Shown here piece after piece: positions 58,511 to 64,000 of a DNA stretch of 64,000 nt. The position numbers were made by a program, and so were the translations under genes. How positions within the stretch are numbered: the stretch's first letter is position 1; each line of letters starts with the position of its first letter. The notes below the pieces were generated by a model that did not search any database, was not told where the DNA came from, and saw only the letters and a list, made by a program, of their open reading frames with translations. This DNA is from Albugo candida (lineage: Eukaryota; Oomycota; Peronosporomycetes; Albuginales): NCBI GenBank assembly GCA_040437565.1, contig JBDOQK010000001.1:1033907-1097906 (forward strand), read 5' to 3'.

Positions 58511-61500
58511 CACCTTTACCTGAGTTTGTGAGGCTGACGCGTGTCAGCCACCGAACATTATTACCTAGATTAGGTACGTTTATAGTAAGGTATTCTTTTA
58601 GATAAAAATAAATAAAGAACTGTCCCCTTTCGATCGATTAGAGACACGTGCCTTGTTAAGGCGTCTCAGATCTTGTGCACTTTGTGTTGTCGATTCCAAT
58701 CCTTTGGTCCCTTGAACAAGGACCGGAAGCTCTTCAGCTTGTTGACTCGTTGAGTCGAGTTCTCTCAAGAACTTAATTGCTCGCCTAGCAGATAGCCTTC
58801 CTCTGGCAAAGAGCTATAGTAGCTCCGCTACAAAGAATTGAAATGTGTTACAAGTTGTCCAGAATCTGATGACTTCCAGCTTCATTTGGCTCACTTTACA
58901 GAGGTATGGACGTACTTGATCACAGGTCTTGGTAGTAAACAACTTGCACTTCTAGATGGATTTTCTCGTGAAAGAGATTACGAGTGTCAACATCATCGAG
59001 AAGGTTACAAAAAGAAGATGTACTGGATTTTTCTTGGATTTGAAGGGAATGTTGCTTTCATGTGCGAATGAGATGTGATTTACAAGTGGCGTTCTGTATC
59101 ACAGCACGATGGTATCAACCGACCAATTTGGCTCGCTCAAATCTCATTTCAGCAAGAGAAAGCGGTCACCATTTTTCTTGCTTTACGTGATACGATATTT
59201 AGCACAGAAACTGAGATTGATAGTTTGGAAGCCACGCAATAACAGGTACTTTTTCAAATCTATTTTAAGGAGAAGTAAGATAAAGTATATCAAAAGCTCT
59301 AGAAGTTCGAGTAATCCGAGAAGATTCTCTCAATCTCCAGGAAATGGTGTTACCCATAGATCTATTCACTCTGTTCAAAGGATAGCACCATTTGTGGTGT
59401 TGACGATATATTAGTAATACGAGAGAGTTGCAAGTTAATGAAAATCAATTTGTAAGGGGTGCTAAATCCTTCTTTTGTTTTCCATTTTCATTTCTGTACG
59501 ATCCCTTCAAATTTCGATGCTACAGATTTGATAGGCAGACATGGAATGTCCTCCATCACTCTTCCTCCAAAAGCGTAAGAAGTAACGTTTCCTTCTGTTT
59601 TTGGTTGATTTTTGTGACAACTGAAGCGATCAAACTCCATGAGAAATCCCAATTGTTCATATTCAAAAGTGATACATGACTGCTTCATACTATTTGAAAT
59701 GTCATGCGTAAACAAGTGCTATAAATTATTAACGTGCACTTGTTCAGTCTTTGAGCTCAACAACCAAATCTCGAAGACAAAGTCGTTCAAGTTTTATAGT
59801 CTCTCTCCGTATGCAGATATGATACCTTCATGACTGGAAAATATGTCCTTTCAATTAAAAAAAAACTTTCTACATCTCGTTTGATGCTATTCATGTTCCA
59901 AAAGTCAACCAAATGCATAGTGTAGATCTAGGTTGAATCAGATCGATGCGATGGTCTCTACGCACTTTTCTCGTTGCCCAGGTACAGAGAACTCACTATG
60001 GTCATTAATATTAGATTTTGCAGTGTATCAAGAATGCCTCCTCACCTATGTGGTCAATTCACAAATATGTTTGCTGCAAGCGAGAAGTGAGTGAAGACTC
60101 CGCTGGGCGTGAGGGTCATTAAGACACTTTGTTATCGATCTGATGCAATAGTACTGTTCCGCGTTGGAACCATATCTCTATGTCGATCCGTTGCTAATTG
60201 TTGGATACTAAGGATTTGAGTTCCGAATATAAGCTGACATTGTTGGGACCTTGAGTGGAGACTCTTCTAATTCAATGTGCTGATTTCTTCTTCGGGACGC
60301 ATCAAAGCATAGCGACAAGGAGATATGCACTGAGATGTTCATCTTACAGACGCCCTGAGTGCATAAAATCACCTTCCCTACTATGGACCTATCTTGAACT
60401 ACCTTTGACAAAAGCGAAGGACGTCAAGATTCAATGTTCTTGATCGCAAGAAATGATAGTCCAAAGACAAATTCATATATATGCTGTAGGGTCATATTTG
60501 TGAGCTTATGCATAGTATTTTTTTCCTCTACTTCCTCACAATATCAGTCACAATGAATAGAGAATGTGCAGTACGTAATGTCAAATACTTTGTTGTTGAT
60601 AATAGAATGCTGATAAATTCAGGTAGATTTTTTTATCACGGATGATGAAACTTTTTTCGATTCTTACTCTTATTGGAAATGTCTATCGATATCATATCAG
60701 GAAGATACGTGATTAAAAAATAAAGATGCAGCGGTAGTCAATGCGTTGTAGGTCCTAATTTTTTTCATATGTAAAGCCACGCCAACTCAATTCTCATACG
60801 GAGACTACTCGAAAGCGAAGCAAATCTCACAAAGCGCCTATAACACCTCCCACGTTTCATCATAATCCATTGATGTTGATATGAATTTTTGTTTCGATTC
60901 TTATCATTCAAAGTATTTCAAACAAGAGAAGAATCAAGAACAATACCGCATATAATTGATCCAGGAGCTTTATCTGATAGACTCTAGGATCCTATCTCAC
61001 CAATTTCTTCCTACATTGCGCGTTCCTGACATATCTAGTGCACTTATATCGACGTGAAAGAGTGCAGATGTCTGGATTTATGCAAGCTCCAAAGAAATAT
61101 TTGTCTATTTCAGGGCGTAGTCAAACAAGTGTGTTTGAACCATCAATGAGCTTGAACTCGTGTAGCTAACATATCATATCTTCCAACGTGGAGCAACACC
61201 CTATCTATCTATCAAATGATGGAAAAGGAAGCCGCTCTGCGTGAAAAATGAGTTGAGCTGTATACTTGATCGAAATAAGCTTTATTAGACGACAAGATGA
61301 GTGTTTCGTCGAGCATACATCCAAGCGTGCATAACAATGACTTATAAAGAGAGAATTTCCGATGGCTCCCAATACATCAAACATAGGATCAATTTTTTGC
61401 ATATACAATAAACGAGTGTGGTCGGCAATGGACTTACCGACACCACAACTTCAAAATCTACGAATAATCTGCAAGAGCTTCAGCGCGATGATTTAGATTC

Positions 61501-63576
61501 ATGCAATAGCGTGGTAGTATTGAAACGGTTCGCTTATGCAAAAAATATTTAAGTAGGGCATTGCTTTGTCCACCCGCGCTTCCCTTCCTGTGATCTATAA
61601 CTTTCATCTCCAAGACTGGACAGATACACAAGTAGAGAAAAGGCGATAATAGCGTGAGCCGCGATATATCATCTTTCTACATGAGAACGAATGATATGGC
61701 GATGATCACACAAAGCCATGCTGAGTTGCGTTACGTCAAGCAACAAAGCTCTTACATAAGTGCTGGAACACGATTATAACACTCGAATCGCTCAAAGAAA
61801 ACGTTGCTTTGACGCAGGAAGTGTCAGGTGCTAGCTTGCTTCGCACATCGAAATTTAGGCCAGTTTTCATAGGTGTATTACTAATTAGCTCGGTTTTAAA
61901 GCGGCTTGGCGCAGTTTGCTAGCTGATTTTTCTCACGTCATATACAGGAAAATGTGAGCGTTGACATGTCATATTAAGGTATACTATCAGAAGAAGCGGA
62001 TCATTACAAATATAACACAAAATGTGCAAAATATACAATAGCTTTGATTTTGTCTCAAAGGCATGCCATCACGAAAAGTTTAATAGAGCTAAACAACTGT
62101 GCAAGAACATAGAAGTATAGAATTCGTGCTAGTACATACTTAGGCTGAAAGAATCGATGCATTACGTTCAGATCCAGCAATCACGAAGTAAGAGAATGGG
62201 TGCAAAATCAAAAAGCAAAGTGTGCTGAAAGAAGGGATTCATTGGATTAGGATAAAAGCCTTCAAAATAATGGAAGGCTAGTGTGACAGTGGATCATCCA
62301 AGGAGACTTTCAATAAAGACCAAAAAAAATGGGAAGAGTGATGTTGGTGTCGAACATCCGAGTAGTGTCAGTGGTAACATTGACAGAATTTTTGGACAGA
62401 TTGGACAGCAAGAAAGGGTGATCTATCATTTGGTGTACATGGTGTACATTTGCGAGTCAATCGAGCAAATGACGCTATGAGATGCGTTGTATATAAAAGC
62501 CATGAAGACGAAAACATATAAAGCGTTAGAAGCTATAATTCAGGCATACTTGGCTCCAGCCAACCAACTATACCAGCCGCATACAAGTAAGCTGGAATGA
62601 CGCTAGATACGGAAATAAAGCTTAATAGAAACGGACGGAGTGTAGAATGCTCTTCAATAGAGTATTGTGTGCAGTTACAAGTTCATGCACACAACAAATC
62701 ACTATCGCAGCAGCAGGAAAGAGCTAAATAAACTGATCGTGATCGTATGCAAAGAAGCCAAAGTAACCCGCAGCATTAGACGGATAAGAGAGTTTGGTAA
62801 GATCACATCTGGCGATTATACCTCATAGAGCGTGATGGTGCTGTCCGAAGATGAACGGCTGTATATATGCCTTCAGTCTTCTCAAATCCAGCTTACGAAT
62901 CTCCTGATCACTTCTTTACTAAAATTCTCTAGTGTAGAGAAGAAGTTAGCGGAGTGATAGGTGGAAAATCTAGAAGTAAATTTAATATTTATGCTCGTTA
63001 TCTTTCTTAAAACTCGTTACAAAACCACCGCACCGGATCAGCTCTAACGGAAGGTGCATAAAACGCCTGAAGTAAAAACGTCCATGACACCTTCCGACAT
63101 TCTTTGCGAGAATCTTGCTGGTGGTGGGACACTACAAACAGCATATAGTATCCAGGACTTACTTCAATAAGTGCTGCTGTCGGGATTGCGTATCACTTCG
63201 AAAAACGCTGCCTATCACTCAACGTGCCATTACCGCTCTTCTGACCATTTGATGAAGTATTGAGATGCCAAGAGGGGTCTTGCGAGCACTATAAGAAGAT
63301 TTTATATTCAAATCTTATGTATTTCGATGGCCTTCAATGTGGAAAAATCAGTTTGATACGAGCTTCGTGTGTGTGCTACCTCGTTGCAGTAAAAATTGAC
63401 CACGTCAAGAAAAGCCTTGATGTGATTAGATAGTCTGCATCTAGCAAGGAATGGAGCCGATGATGGTTGAGACTGCCTAGTTGAATAAGTAACACGAAGA
63501 TGTTTAGCTGGAGCATGAGTTTGACGCGGCAGGCAAATTTAAAGAAGCAAGATTGTGGCATCAAGAAGGTGTATTG
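58511..63576. other. Gene-poor, AT-rich subtelomeric region
   Basis: About 5 kb with no ORF that I can defend on either strand. Open stretches are short, without shared motifs or paired splice signals. The first 150 bp or so after the LINE may be more 3' sequence of that element (polyadenylation-like AATAAATAAAGAAC near 58605). Confidence 0.5.
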
Positions 63577-63828
63577 TTAGCTTTGATCGATGGCAACGTG
63601 AGCCCGCGAAGCTGACCCGCCAGTTTTAGGAAAAAATATTGAGTACTCCGTTCCAGTTTCCGTAACCTTTCTCATCGTTGTAAACGAAAATTGCTCCAAC
63701 GCTATTCTTCCGAGAACCAAGTTGTTAGATGGTTTACATATCGCTTCATCATGGTATAGGGTGATCTCGATACCATCGATGACCAGAATAAATGGTACTC
63801 CATCTTCGTCTTTTTTTTTTCTGTTCAT
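63577..63828 (-). CDS. Short subtelomeric ORF (83 aa), possibly a gene fragment
   Basis: MNRKKKDEDGVPFILVIDGI continues with EITLYHDEAICKPSNNLVLG and ends SRAHVAIDQS. The alternating hydrophobic/polar pattern suggests beta strands (VPFILVIDGIEITLYHD, LVLGRIALEQFSFTT), as in a small beta-barrel or PH/FHA-like fold, but no family is recognised. Poly-T/poly-A tracts (63811-63820, 63847-63860) sit at its 5' end. The open frame extends upstream only without an ATG. It lies about 100 bp from the telomere array. Confidence 0.4.
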   Translation of the reverse strand: MNRKKKDEDGVPFILVIDGIEITLYHDEAICKPSNNLVLGRIALEQFSFTTMRKVTETGTEYSIFFPKTGGSASRAHVAIDQS

Positions 63829-63932
63829 GCCGCGAAAATACCATCCTTTTTTTTTTTTTGAGGACGTAAGCTTTGGCAAGGAGCCGATGGAAACTCGTGA
63901 GTGGAGGGGTAGGAGGTCGCAAGGTATTGTGG

Positions 63933-64000
63933 TTTAGGGTTTTAGGGTTTTAGGGTTGTAGGGTTGTAGGGTTGTAGGGTTGTAGGGTTGTAGGGTTGTA
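63933..64000 (+). repeat. Telomeric repeat array, degenerate units
   Basis: One TTTAGGG unit, two TTTTAGGG units, then five TTGTAGGG units and a partial TTGTA run to the window's edge. The G-rich strand reads 5' to 3' toward the right, as at a right-hand chromosome end. Confidence 0.85.

Noticed and set aside
62283-62480. 65-aa plus-strand frame (MTVDHPRRLSIKTKKNGKSD)
   Set aside because: Short, no family signal, no splice pattern, and surrounded by sequence with equally open random frames.

Overview
The window looks like the end of an oomycete chromosome, most likely a compact genome of the white-rust type (Albugo-like; the lineage is inferred, not proven). The evidence is closely packed protein genes with many tiny introns (about 40-76 nt), stramenopile-style products (a DUF924-TilS fusion, a Mei2-like protein, PEX11, PUS10, a PIBF1/CEP90-like protein), Copia and LINE elements, and a TTTAGGG-type telomere repeat that runs off the right edge in the orientation expected for a right-hand chromosome end.

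Region 1 (1-28.9 kb) is gene-dense. In order: a MaoC/hotdog-like protein (-), an SLC1/DAACS dicarboxylate or amino-acid symporter (+), transcriptional adaptor ADA2 (-), a cis-prenyltransferase of dolichol synthesis (-), two tandem HAD-family phosphatases (+), PUS10 pseudouridine synthase (-), a small membrane protein (-), a long coiled-coil PIBF1-like protein (-), a ubiquitin-like-domain protein (-), a three-RRM Mei2-like RNA-binding protein (-), a small cysteine-containing protein (-), a DUF924-TilS fusion (-), an unrecognised 581-aa protein (+) and UMP-CMP kinase (+). I rebuilt splice junctions for most of these by hand. Several joined exons restore conserved motifs and give total lengths divisible by three.

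Region 2 (29.2-33.2 kb) holds a six-exon PEX11 gene plus a small membrane ORF. Both are present twice in copies with no visible difference on either side of a sequence gap. This is either a recent tandem duplication or, more likely, an unmerged assembly overlap.

Region 3 (33.4-58.6 kb) is filled with transposons. It has a fragment of LINE ORF1, a pair of nested Copia LTR elements (the inner one sits at the junction between the outer one's body and its 3' LTR), a long decayed LINE interrupted by a solo LTR, and a second 5'-truncated LINE.

Region 4 (58.6-64 kb) is gene-poor subtelomere with one short ORF next to the telomere array.

Twelve 100-N gaps interrupt the window. At ten of them the sequence just before the gap is repeated just after it, so the real locus is probably shorter than drawn and some duplicated ORF pieces are artefacts.
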